A DNA stretch of 54,634 nucleotides, from the NCBI GenBank assembly GCA_903921785.1, contig CAIXRH010000160.1, forward strand, positions 1-54,634, read 5' to 3'. The DNA comes from an uncultured Pseudomonadota bacterium. GTDB taxonomy: Bacteria > Myxococcota_A > UBA796 > SXON01. The notes under the pieces are model-generated. The model was not told the DNA's origin. It saw only the letters and a list, made by a program, of their open reading frames with translations, and did no database searches. The first letter of the stretch is position 1. Every line of letters begins with the position of its first letter. A program made the position numbers and the translations under genes. Of the stretch, positions 1 to 8,308 are shown in pieces.

Positions 1-381
1 CGCGAGCGCCGCGGCGTCGTCGGCCGGGAGGGGGAGCACCAGCGTGTCCACCGGCAGCGGCTGGACGGGGAGCGCGGCGAGGTCCTCCACGCCGGCGTGC
101 AGCGTGATCCGGCGCACCCCGCGGGCGCGGGCGTAGGCCGCCAGCTCGGCCAGATCGGGCCGCGAAGCCGCTCCGACGCCGCTGAGGACGACGCTCTCCA
201 CCGGGCGGCCCCGGGTGCTCGCCTCGGTGAACCACGTGAGGTTCGCGCGCACCTCGTCGGTGGGCATCGAGCGGGTGGGCACCGGCGCACCCGCGCGTAC
301 GCGACCGGGGAAGCTACGTTGGAGGCGGATCTGGAGCGCCCGGGGCCGCTCCACGGCGCCGGCGGGCGTCCAGGTGAGCAT
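1..381 (-). CDS. radical-SAM-like protein, partial (cut by left edge)
   Basis: Reading the minus strand from an ATG at 381 gives 127 codons that stay open to the window edge. An in-frame TAG lies 15 nt upstream of the ATG, so this start is well constrained. The stretch VVLSGVG, then RPDLAELAAYARARGVRRITLHAG, has the strand-helix rhythm of radical SAM TIM-barrels, where a GGEP-type loop is followed by 'RPDL..L...AR..G....LHTNG'. However, no CxxxCxxC cluster motif is visible in the part present, and the GGEP glutamate is missing. It may be a SAM-independent relative or another TIM-barrel. Coding status is fairly secure; the family assignment is tentative. Confidence 0.45.
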   Translation of the reverse strand, partial: MLTWTPAGAVERPRALQIRLQRSFPGRVRAGAPVPTRSMPTDEVRANLTWFTEASTRGRPVESVVLSGVGAASRPDLAELAAYARARGVRRITLHAGVEDLAALPVQPLPVDTLVLPLPADDAAALA

Positions 382-475
382 GACGAGGGCGGGGCTAACC
401 TGGGCGGGCGGGGCGCCGCGCACCTTCCCTACATCCCGCCCCGCTTCGGCCGATGACCTCGATCCGAGGTGTGTC

Positions 476-3307
476 GTGCGCTTGTCCCCCTTGTTTGCCT
501 TGGCCGCCTGCGCATCCCAGGCCGCCGACAGCGCCCCGGTCTCGGCGCCGCCGCAGATCTTCCTGGTGAGCCCGGAGGATGGCGAGAGCGGCCGGGCTGG
601 AGAGACCGTCACCGTGGCGGTGATCGTCAGCGACGACCTCGACGACGTGAACACCCTCGACGTGCAGCTCGAGAGCGACCTGATGGGGCCGCTCGACCAC
701 GCGCTGCCGGACAAGCTCGGGCGCGTGGAGCTCCACGCCTCCCTCCCCGAAGGCGACCACCTGCTCACCGTGACGGTCACCGACACCGACGACCAGAGCG
801 CCTCGACCGGCACCGACTACGTGGTAAGTGGTATCACACTCTACCCGCCCGACGCCGAGGTGCTGCCCGACTCGCCGGTCACGGGGGATGAGTTGACCGC
901 CGCCATCCTCCGCGACGCCTGGTCCAACGACGCCACGCCCTTCGACTACGCCTACGCCTGGAGCGTGGACGGGGTCGTCACCGAGTACACCGAGGCGACG
1001 ATCCCCGAGGGCGTCGTCCACGCGGGCGAGACCTGGTCGGTCCGGGTGAGCGCGTACAGCGACGAGCTCCACTCCGTGGACGATCTCGCCAGCGTCGAGA
1101 TCGGGGACGCCCCGCCCGTCGTGGGCGGCGGAAAGGTAGAGCAGATCGCCGAGACCGGGCGGCTGGCCTGCCAGATCGACGAACCGAGTGATCCCGAGGG
1201 CGCCCCCCTCCGCATCCACTATGCCTGGACGCTCGGCGACGCCGAGCTCGCCGACGACGTGGCCGAACGCGCCGTGCCGACGGCGCCCCGAGGCACCCTG
1301 GTCGGCTGTACCGCCTGGGTGGACGACGGGACGAACCTCGTGCCGATCCCCACCCAGCCTTGGGCGGTGCCCAACCACGCCCCCGTCGTGGCCGCCGCCT
1401 CGGTGGACCCGGCGATGGCGACCACCGGGGCGACGCTTGGCTGCGAACTCCCGGAGGCGGCGACCGACCTCGACGGCGACCCGGTGAGCGTGACCATCGT
1501 CTGGATCGTGAACGGCCAGGAGGGCGCCGCGACCGGCCCCACCTTCACCGGCGCGCTGGTCCGCGGTGACACCGTGGGGTGCGTGGCCACCGCCGACGAT
1601 GGGGTGGGCGGCTCGGTCACCGTGCCCAGCGCGCTCCTCACGGTAGGCAACGCCCCGCCGTTCCCGCCGACCGTGGCCGTCGCGCCCGCCACTCCGACGG
1701 TCGGGGACGTGCTCACGTGCACGATCACCGCTCCGGCCGTGGACCCCGATGGCGACCCGGTCCGCTGCGACACCGAGTGGCGCGGGCTCGCGCCGGTCGG
1801 CGCAGGCGACGTCTTCCCCACCTCCGGCCTGCAACCCGGGGAGAACGTGACGTGCGCGGTGACCTGCACCGACGGGGAGCTGTTCTCGCCGCCCGCGCTC
1901 GCGTCGGTCACCCTGCGTGCGCCGATCTCCGGCGACGGGGAAGCGGCCGACGCGATGGTGCTCCTCGCGGGCACCACGCCTGCCGGGCGCTTCGGCGCCT
2001 CCGTGGCCACCCTCCCCGACCTCGACGGCGACGGCCTCGGCGAGCTGGCCGTCGGCGCCCCGGGCACCGGCACCGGCGGGACGATCTACGTGTACCCGGC
2101 GAGCACCCTCCGCGGCGCCAGCACCCTCGGCCCGAGCTCCGCCGCGGCCTCCTGGCTCGGCGAGGCCCCCGGCGACGACCTGGGCGCCTTCACCTCGCTC
2201 GCCAGCGTCGGCGACCTCGACGGCGACGGCCTGGGGGACGTGGCGGTGGCTGCCCCGTGGAGCGACACCGGCGGCGCGGACGCGGGGCAGGTCTACGTGC
2301 TCTACGGCGGGCTGCCGCTCGCCCTCGATGGCGCGCTGCCGGACGTGGCGTCCTGGAGCGCCACTGGCGAGGCGGGCGACTGGCTGGGCGCAGAGCTCGG
2401 CGGCGGCGACCTCGACGGCGACGGGCTCTCCGACCTCGTGGTCGGCGCCCCCACCAGCAGCGTCGGCGGCGCCCACGCGGGCGCGGTGGCGCTCTTCCTC
2501 GGCAACACCGACCGCCCCACCGGCCCCAAGGACCTCTCCGACTCCGACGCCCTCGTCGTCGGCGGCGCCACGGGCGACCAGCTCGGCTGGACCGCGGACG
2601 CCTGCGGCGACGTGGACGGCGACGGCTACGGCGAGCTCGCGATCGGCGCCCCGCGCGCCTCGCCGGACGGGCAGTACAGCGCCGGCGCGGTCTGGCTCCT
2701 CGGCGGACGGGCGCTCGGCGGCTACGCCACCGTCGACGGCGCCGCGTGGCTCCGCCTCACCGGCGACGCCGCCGGCGACCGCCTCGGCAGCGCCCTCGCC
2801 TGCCCCGGCGACCTCGACGCCGACGGGCTCGCCGACCTCGTCGTCGGCGCACCCCACGCGGACCGCGGCACCGGCGACAACGGCCTCGTCGCCGTGCTCT
2901 TCGGCCAGACCGGCGGCGACGTGGCGCTCGGCGCGCACGAGGCTGACGCGCTGTTCTGGGGGGGCGAAGGCAACGCGGCGCTGGGCTCGGTGCTCGCCGA
3001 CGCGGGCGATCTCGACCACGACCGGGTCCACGACCTGCTCCTCGGCGCGCCCGGCGCGGCGAGCGGCGCGGGCCTCGTCGCCCTGCTCCGCGCGTCGAGC
3101 GCGGGCGACTGGGCGCCGGACGGCGGTACGGTCGACGCGAGCATCGCCGGCAACGCCGTCACGGACCGCATCGGCGAGGCCCTCGCCGGCGGCCTCGACC
3201 TGGAGGGCGACGGCTTCGGCGAAGTGGCGCTCGGCGCCGCGCACGCCGACGTGGGCGCGGACGAGGGGGGGGCCGTGTACGTCTTCACGGGGCGGTCGTC
3301 GTTCTGA
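476..3307 (+). CDS. FG-GAP beta-propeller lipoprotein with Ig-like repeats
   Basis: Predicted surface or outer-membrane lipoprotein of 943 aa. I place the start at GTG 476, giving MRLSPLFALAAC with a lipobox (LAAC) and a GAGG ribosome-binding sequence just upstream; the frame is open further upstream but without signal-peptide character. Residues about 20-480 hold several Ig/PKD-like modules, each with a 'D.DGDPV' turn and one or two Cys (probably disulfides). The C-terminal half holds seven FG-GAP units of the form 'G.LG..L...GDLDGDGL.DL.VGAP', the number expected for an integrin-type seven-bladed propeller with Ca-binding loops. Adhesion or carbohydrate binding is common for this architecture, but the ligand is unknown. 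The next gene follows after about 50 nt on the same strand. Confidence 0.85.
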   Translation: MRLSPLFALAACASQAADSAPVSAPPQIFLVSPEDGESGRAGETVTVAVIVSDDLDDVNTLDVQLESDLMGPLDHALPDKLGRVELHASLPEGDHLLTVTVTDTDDQSASTGTDYVVSGITLYPPDAEVLPDSPVTGDELTAAILRDAWSNDATPFDYAYAWSVDGVVTEYTEATIPEGVVHAGETWSVRVSAYSDELHSVDDLASVEIGDAPPVVGGGKVEQIAETGRLACQIDEPSDPEGAPLRIHYAWTLGDAELADDVAERAVPTAPRGTLVGCTAWVDDGTNLVPIPTQPWAVPNHAPVVAAASVDPAMATTGATLGCELPEAATDLDGDPVSVTIVWIVNGQEGAATGPTFTGALVRGDTVGCVATADDGVGGSVTVPSALLTVGNAPPFPPTVAVAPATPTVGDVLTCTITAPAVDPDGDPVRCDTEWRGLAPVGAGDVFPTSGLQPGENVTCAVTCTDGELFSPPALASVTLRAPISGDGEAADAMVLLAGTTPAGRFGASVATLPDLDGDGLGELAVGAPGTGTGGTIYVYPASTLRGASTLGPSSAAASWLGEAPGDDLGAFTSLASVGDLDGDGLGDVAVAAPWSDTGGADAGQVYVLYGGLPLALDGALPDVASWSATGEAGDWLGAELGGGDLDGDGLSDLVVGAPTSSVGGAHAGAVALFLGNTDRPTGPKDLSDSDALVVGGATGDQLGWTADACGDVDGDGYGELAIGAPRASPDGQYSAGAVWLLGGRALGGYATVDGAAWLRLTGDAAGDRLGSALACPGDLDADGLADLVVGAPHADRGTGDNGLVAVLFGQTGGDVALGAHEADALFWGGEGNAALGSVLADAGDLDHDRVHDLLLGAPGAASGAGLVALLRASSAGDWAPDGGTVDASIAGNAVTDRIGEALAGGLDLEGDGFGEVALGAAHADVGADEGGAVYVFTGRSSF

Positions 3308-3357
3308 CCCCGACACCGATCGCGCCGCTGCGTGGAGTCGATTAGGCGCCCGGAGCC

Positions 3358-5937
3358 ATGATCTCGACCGCGTTCGCGCTTTGGGTGGCGGGGTGTGCCT
3401 CGACGGCCCCAACCCCTGTCGCCACGGAGGTGACGCCCCCGACCGCCCCGGCCGACCCCGCGCCCCTCAGCCTCGAACGGGCCTCGGGGAGCGTGGTGTG
3501 GCGCGCGCTGGATCACCTCGCCGAGGGCACCTACAGCTACCCGACCACCGCCGAGCCGCTCCCGCACACCGACGGGCGGTTCCCGATGGCGCGTTGGACC
3601 GACACCTTCCGCCGCCGCGGCGGCCTCCGGGAGTTCACCACCCCCCTCCCCTTCGCGACCGCCATGCCCCGGCCGAACTACCCCCCGATGGGCGCCCGGC
3701 TCATGCATGGGAAGATCGAGGTTCCCTACGCGTCGGCGGTGCTCGCGCCGACCGGAGTGCCCGAGGCGACCTGGTTCGTGGACCACGGGGTGGTCCGGCT
3801 GGTGTCGCCGGAGGAGCCGGGGAGCTGGAACCCGGCGGGGGAGCTGGTCGTCGAGGAGCTGGGAACGAGGCTCCGCCGCCTACAGTTCGCGACGGCAGCG
3901 CAAGAGCCAGCGGCGTTCGCGTCGACCTCCCTGGAGGTGGATCGGGTCACCCGGCCGGGCTTGTACCTCCCGGCGCCGGCATCGGCGGAGTTCCCGGTGG
4001 TGGTGCCCACGAAGGCGCGGCTGCGCTTTGGGCTGGGCCTGCTCCCCGACCCGATCACCGGCGAGCGCAAGGGCAGCGGCGTGGACCTCGCGGTGGACCT
4101 CGACGGCACCGCGGTCTGGTCCGGACATGTGGACGCGGCGACCCCCTGGGCCGAGGTGGTGGTGGAGCTGCCCGAGGCGCTGTGCGGGCGGAGCGCGAAG
4201 CTGACGTTCACCAGCGCCCCCGGCGCGGACGACGCGGGCGACACCCTGGTCGTCACCTCCCCTCAGCTCATCGACACCGCCGCGGGCGCGCCGCGGCACG
4301 TGGTGGTGGTCGGGATCGACACCCTGCGGTGGGACGCGCTCTCCGCTAACGGGGCCGCGCGGGCCACCTCGCCCGAGCTCGACCAGTGGTTGGCGCAGGG
4401 GGTGCAGTTCACCCACGCCTACTCGCCGGCGCCCCGCACCAAGCCGAGCTTCCGCACCGCGTTCACCGGGCGGTACGCCTCGAACATCCGCGGCGCGCCG
4501 ACGATCGCGGAGGTGCTGGCGCCGCTGGGCTTCGCCACCGCCGGCGTCGTCGGAAACGTACACCTCGTGCCCCGCTTCGGCTTCGACAAGGGCATGGATC
4601 ATTGGGAGTACGAAAACGGCGCCCGCGCCGGCGACCAGACCGATCGTGCCCTGGCCTGGGCGAAGGCCCACCAGGACGAAGACACCTACCTCTTCGTCCA
4701 CTACATGGACCCCCACACCTTCTACGACGCGCCCGCGCCGTACAAAGACTCGTTCCAAGGCGGTCGCACGCGCCCGAAGCCGATCCCGGCCCGGTTCAAC
4801 CGCTGGCAGATCTACAGCTTGATGTCCCGGAATCGGCTCACCGAAGAAGGACAAAAGTGGATTCGCGGGGCCTACGACGAGGAGGTCGCGTACGTCTCCC
4901 ACGAGCTGTCGCGGCTCTTGACCGGCCTCGACGCGCTCCCCGGCCAGACCTTCGAGGTGATCCACGCCGATCACGGCGAAGAATTCTGGGACCATGGGCA
5001 GTACGAACACAACCACACGCTGTACGACGAGCTCGTGCACGTGGAGCTCACGGTGCGGCCGCCCAAGGGCTGGAGCGGCGCCCCGAAGGTCGACGTGAAC
5101 GTGGGCCTCGTCGACGTCGCGGCGACCCTGTTCGACGTGCTCGGGGTCCCGGCGGACCGGCGTCCGACCACCGACGGGCGGAGCCTGCGCGACCTCTTCG
5201 ACCCCGGACGGCGCACGGAGAGCGCCGCGACGGCCGCGAAGCTCGCCGACCGGCCGCTGCAGGTGGGCAGCCTCCGCTACGGCCGCGACCGCTGGGGGGT
5301 GATCGTCGGGAAGGAGAAGTACACCCTGGAGACCTCCACCGGCGCCGAAGAGCTGTTCGACCGTGCAGAAGATCCGGTCGAGAAGCACAACCTGGTGGCC
5401 GACCGTAAAGACCGACTGCCCGCCCTCCGCGCGGCGATGGGCGAGGCGACCGGGTGGTCGGTGCGCCCGGGTCTGCGCATCGTCGTCCCGGCGAACGTCT
5501 CCACCACCACGTTCACCTTCCCCGACGCGCTGGTGGACGTGCAGGTGATGGACCCCGAGCTGGGTGAAGAGCTCCGGGCAAACACGGAGTGGGGAGAGAC
5601 CCCCAAGCGCACCGTCACCGACATCGGGACCATCCGGATTTCTGAGGACCACAAGAGCTTCGTGTACAACCCCGGCATCGCCCCGGTGAACGGCACGATC
5701 CTGGTCCAGTGCAGCAAGGACCCCTGCCCGGTGGGCACCCTCACCATGGGCCGGGTGGAGGCGCCCGTGGGCGGCACCGCCGCGGGCGCCAATGACCCCT
5801 ACACCGTGTGGCCGGGCCCGGTGATGATCCCCACCGACGCCTGCGACCTCCCCGACGACGCGGGCGGGGCGACCTCCACCGAGATCGATCAGCTCACGAC
5901 GCTGGGGTACCTGCGCGAGCGCGGCGAGGAGCACTGA
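3358..5937 (+). CDS. sulfatase/alkaline-phosphatase-fold lipoprotein with Thr nucleophile
   Basis: An 859-aa lipoprotein (lipobox VAGC at residues 10-13). Residues about 315-650 are a sulfatase-family domain: metal-ligand Asp321 in the GIDTLRWDAL strand, the nucleophile segment with Thr361 in TKPSFRTAFTG, and metal ligands Asp538-His539 in HADHGEEFWDHG. Classical arylsulfatases carry Cys or Ser in a C/S-x-P-S/A-R motif that matures to formylglycine. Here that place is Thr and the Arg is shifted by one (PSFR), so formylglycine maturation is not expected. A phosphatase, phosphodiesterase or phosphoethanolamine-transferase-like role is more likely than sulfate ester hydrolysis. The N-terminal 300 aa and the last 180 aa look like extra beta domains. 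Its substrate cannot be read from the context. Confidence 0.8.
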   Translation: MISTAFALWVAGCASTAPTPVATEVTPPTAPADPAPLSLERASGSVVWRALDHLAEGTYSYPTTAEPLPHTDGRFPMARWTDTFRRRGGLREFTTPLPFATAMPRPNYPPMGARLMHGKIEVPYASAVLAPTGVPEATWFVDHGVVRLVSPEEPGSWNPAGELVVEELGTRLRRLQFATAAQEPAAFASTSLEVDRVTRPGLYLPAPASAEFPVVVPTKARLRFGLGLLPDPITGERKGSGVDLAVDLDGTAVWSGHVDAATPWAEVVVELPEALCGRSAKLTFTSAPGADDAGDTLVVTSPQLIDTAAGAPRHVVVVGIDTLRWDALSANGAARATSPELDQWLAQGVQFTHAYSPAPRTKPSFRTAFTGRYASNIRGAPTIAEVLAPLGFATAGVVGNVHLVPRFGFDKGMDHWEYENGARAGDQTDRALAWAKAHQDEDTYLFVHYMDPHTFYDAPAPYKDSFQGGRTRPKPIPARFNRWQIYSLMSRNRLTEEGQKWIRGAYDEEVAYVSHELSRLLTGLDALPGQTFEVIHADHGEEFWDHGQYEHNHTLYDELVHVELTVRPPKGWSGAPKVDVNVGLVDVAATLFDVLGVPADRRPTTDGRSLRDLFDPGRRTESAATAAKLADRPLQVGSLRYGRDRWGVIVGKEKYTLETSTGAEELFDRAEDPVEKHNLVADRKDRLPALRAAMGEATGWSVRPGLRIVVPANVSTTTFTFPDALVDVQVMDPELGEELRANTEWGETPKRTVTDIGTIRISEDHKSFVYNPGIAPVNGTILVQCSKDPCPVGTLTMGRVEAPVGGTAAGANDPYTVWPGPVMIPTDACDLPDDAGGATSTEIDQLTTLGYLRERGEEH

Positions 5938-6037
5938 CCGGGAGCGCCCGCCGGCAGGCAGGCCGCGCTGACAGGCCGGTGACTGTGAGGCTCGCTACAC
6001 CCCGGGACCCACGATAAGGGGCCCGAAGGAGTCGCCA

Positions 6038-6361
6038 ATGGAAGCTTCAATCCAGCGCGCCGCCAAGGTCCTTGGGGCGAATTCGGTCCAAAGCGCCGGT
6101 GCATACTTCAGCTTCGCGTGCCAGGGCGCCGCGGGCGGAGAGCTCAAGGTCTCCATGTCCGGGGCGCAGCAGCGGCTGATGGCCGTGCTCAAGGACGCCG
6201 CGGGCGTCACCCGCAGCACGGTGGACATCGGGCCGATCTCCCACGTCACCGAGGACGTAGAGAGCCCGGGGCGGGTCACGGTCCACGCGGGCCACATGCT
6301 CGTGCACCTGGACTCGCAGCCCTCGCTCGCCATCGAGATCACCAGCGCGCCAATCGGCTGA
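6038..6361 (+). CDS. small conserved-looking hypothetical protein
   Basis: A 107-aa protein with no recognised family. The start is well supported by GAAGGAG about 8 nt upstream of ATG 6038. There is no signal peptide or membrane segment; an N-terminal amphipathic helix is followed by alternating short beta strands (FSFACQ, LKVSMSG, GRVTVHAGHMLVHLD, AIEITSAP), suggesting a small compact alpha/beta cytoplasmic protein with one Cys. It lies 100 nt after the sulfatase-like gene and ends 17 nt before the convergent TolB-like gene. Function unknown. Confidence 0.6.
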   Translation: MEASIQRAAKVLGANSVQSAGAYFSFACQGAAGGELKVSMSGAQQRLMAVLKDAAGVTRSTVDIGPISHVTEDVESPGRVTVHAGHMLVHLDSQPSLAIEITSAPIG

Positions 6362-6378
6362 ACCGGCAGCGCCGCCGC

Positions 6379-7437
6379 CTACCGGCCCCAGCGCGGCAGC
6401 CAGTCCGGCCCGACGCGGGTCGTGAGCCGGCGTAGCCCGGTGCCGTCCGCCTCCACGACGTAGACCTCCGGGTCCCCATCCCGGGTAGACGCGAAGGTGA
6501 GCCAGCGTCCGTCCGCCGACCACGCCGGGTTCTCGTCCACACCGGGGCTCCCGAGGTCGGCGCGGACGACGCCGCGCACGGCGTCGATCACCGCGAGGTC
6601 GATGTTGTCCGCGGCGACCTGGGTGACGACGGCGAGCGTCCGGCCGTCCGGGGACCAGGCGAAGGCGAGATCGTCGCCGAGGCCGGCGCGCAGCGGCGCG
6701 GGGTCCGTACCGTCGGCGGCCATGGTCCACACCCGGGGGTGGCCCTCGCGGGTCGCGATCCACGCGAGACGAGCACCGTCGGCTCGCCACGCGGGGTGCG
6801 CGTCGTCGCCGGGATCGCCGGTGAGGCGGACGGCGGGGCCGCCCGCGAGCGGCTGGGCGTAGAGCTCGGCGTTTCCGTCGCGGCTGGAGACAAACGCGAC
6901 GGTCGCCCCGTCGGGAGACAGGGCGGGGTCGAAGCTCCCGTGCGGCGCGTCGGTGAGGCGGGTTGGGGCACCGCCGACCGCGGGGACCCGGTAGAGGTCG
7001 CGGAAGCTGGCCGCGCTGGATTCGAACACCACGGCTGTGCCGTCGGGCGTCCACGCCGGGTTGCGCACAAACTGCGCCGGACCGGCGAGCTCGACGGGGG
7101 CGCCGCCGTCGAGCGGCACCCGGAGCAGCCGCTCCAGGTGACCCGCAGCGTCTTCGTGGGTGGTGATCACGAGGACCGAAGCGCCGTCTGGCGAGACGGA
7201 TGCAGGGAAGCTGGCGTCGGTGCCGGGGACGAGCGGGCGGTTCGGGCCTTCGGGCAAGGTCCGTGCGGTCGCGCGGGCGACGCCGTCGGCCTCGGCGACC
7301 CAAACGAGGGTGCCGGTGAGCGGCGAGGCGGCGACCGGGGTGGCGGCGGCCGAACCACCCGATGCGGGGGCCTCGTACGCGGAGTTGCCGCAGCCAGCGA
7401 GGGTCAGGAAGACGAAGGGGGGCGGGACCACGAGCAC
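6379..7437 (-). CDS. TolB-like PD40 beta-propeller lipoprotein
   Basis: A 352-aa exported lipoprotein. I choose GTG 7437 (GTG 7431 is equally possible) because the next residues form a short signal with lipobox LAGC; the frame is open further upstream through repeat DNA but that part looks non-coding. The mature part contains about six WD40-like PD40 blades with the hallmark 'P.WSPDG..LAF.S.RDG..E.Y....DG....LT', as in TolB C-terminal propellers. It has no TolB N-terminal domain and no tol/pal genes are nearby, so it is a TolB-related propeller rather than TolB. It probably binds a periplasmic partner or ligand. Upstream lies the inverted pair of family A repeats. Confidence 0.8.
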   Translation of the reverse strand: MLVVPPPFVFLTLAGCGNSAYEAPASGGSAAATPVAASPLTGTLVWVAEADGVARATARTLPEGPNRPLVPGTDASFPASVSPDGASVLVITTHEDAAGHLERLLRVPLDGGAPVELAGPAQFVRNPAWTPDGTAVVFESSAASFRDLYRVPAVGGAPTRLTDAPHGSFDPALSPDGATVAFVSSRDGNAELYAQPLAGGPAVRLTGDPGDDAHPAWRADGARLAWIATREGHPRVWTMAADGTDPAPLRAGLGDDLAFAWSPDGRTLAVVTQVAADNIDLAVIDAVRGVVRADLGSPGVDENPAWSADGRWLTFASTRDGDPEVYVVEADGTGLRRLTTRVGPDWLPRWGR

Positions 7438-7487
7438 CCGAGAGTATGACCGGATGGACGCGGAGCGGCCACGCCAGAGGTCATCCT

Positions 7488-7512
7488 CGTCCGAGCGGAC
7501 GGGAGGAGAATG
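7488..7512 (-). repeat. family B-like hairpin element (degenerate copy)
   Basis: Read on the minus strand this begins CCATTCTCCTCCC and runs into a perfect 6-bp hairpin CGTCCG-CT-CGGACG. Layout and lead sequence match the family B repeats at 22.9, 47.5, 52.2 and 54.2 kb, although the hairpin sequence differs. It abuts the family A copy starting at 7512. Confidence 0.4.
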
Positions 7513-7579
7513 GTTCCCCCTCCCACCTCGGCAGGAACGTCGCGAGCCCAAAGTGGTCCAGCCAGGACAAGCGACGGCG
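7512..7579 (+). repeat. dispersed repeat family A, copy 1
   Basis: Begins GGTTCCCCCTCCC, carries the core GTCGCGAGCC and ends GCCAGGACAAGCG. Related to copies at 7584-7639 (opposite strand), 28821-28876 and 42788-42837. Compared with those it contains an extra segment of about 15 nt inside the 3' half. Together with copy 2 it forms an inverted pair centred near 7581. Confidence 0.65.
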
Positions 7580-7583
7580 TGGC

Positions 7584-7639
7584 GCCGCCGACGCTGGTCT
7601 TGGCTCGCGAGGCTGGGGGAAGGGCCGGGAGGGGGGACC
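7584..7639 (-). repeat. dispersed repeat family A, copy 2 (inverted)
   Basis: The reverse complement reads GGTCCCCCCTCCCGGCCC, then CTCGCGAGCCAAGACCAGCG and TCGGCG. It is the best match to the 28.8 kb copy and lies head-to-head with copy 1, so the single strand could fold into a long imperfect hairpin between two minus-strand genes. Confidence 0.7.
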
Positions 7640-7673
7640 ACCTCGACCGGACCCCTGCGGCCGAGCCCGCCAC

Positions 7674-8219
7674 CTACCGCTTGGGCCAGTTCACGCCGAC
7701 CGTCGCGCCCACGCGCCAGTTGCCGTCCACGTCGGGGATGTAGCTGAGCGCGATCGGGAGCTGGAGCTTGCCGACCGACGGCGCATACTCCGCCGCCGCG
7801 ACCATATGGAACCAGCTGCTCCCGGAGAAGTTGGGCGTGACGTTGCCGCCGACGCCGACCTTGAACGTGTCGTTGAACGACAGCCCGATGAGCGCGTTGG
7901 AGGTCGGGATGAACGTGCCCTGGTTGAGGCCGAGCACCATCACGTTGGGGACGATCACGAAGTCGAGGCCCTTGTCGCCGATGACCTTGAACTCCGCCTC
8001 GTAGCCGATGGCGAAGAGGCTGGGGTCGCGGAGCCCAAGGGTCTCGGCCTGGTTCACGTAGACGTACCCGGCGCGGAAGCCGTGCCGCACGCCGTCGTAC
8101 TTCTGCACCGCGGGCGGGTGGGCCTCAGAGAACGTGGCGGGGGCCGGGGCCGGCGCAGGGGCCGGGGCGGCGTCGGTGGAGTCGGCGAAGGCGAGAGAGA
8201 CGAGCGCGAGGGTCAGCAT
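7674..8219 (-). CDS. small outer-membrane beta-barrel-like protein
   Basis: A 181-aa protein with an N-terminal signal (MLTLALVSLAFA), an Ala-Pro linker (residues about 18-29), then alternating aromatic/hydrophobic strands ending in a typical barrel-like C-terminus (WRVGATVGVNWPKR). No Cys. GGAG lies about 8 nt upstream of ATG 8219. The many amphipathic strands (FRAGYVYV, FAIGYEAEFKV, FKVGVGGNV, WFHMVAAAEY) fit an eight-stranded outer-membrane porin-like fold. No named family is recognised. It lies 34 nt beyond family A copy 2 and 89 nt from the amidase gene. Confidence 0.6.
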   Translation of the reverse strand: MLTLALVSLAFADSTDAAPAPAPAPAPATFSEAHPPAVQKYDGVRHGFRAGYVYVNQAETLGLRDPSLFAIGYEAEFKVIGDKGLDFVIVPNVMVLGLNQGTFIPTSNALIGLSFNDTFKVGVGGNVTPNFSGSSWFHMVAAAEYAPSVGKLQLPIALSYIPDVDGNWRVGATVGVNWPKR

Positions 8220-8308
8220 CGGGGGCTCCAGGTTGGTTGGGACGCACCTGGTATGTAGGCCCTCGGGTCCCCCCCGTCAGCGGGGGTGTCTGATGGGTGT
8301 CTGAGCCC

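Noticed and set aside
395-3412. 1005-aa antisense frame opposite the FG-GAP gene
   Set aside because: Arg/Ala/Gly-rich translation without domains; mirrors the codon bias of the true plus-strand gene, which has a signal peptide and seven FG-GAP units.
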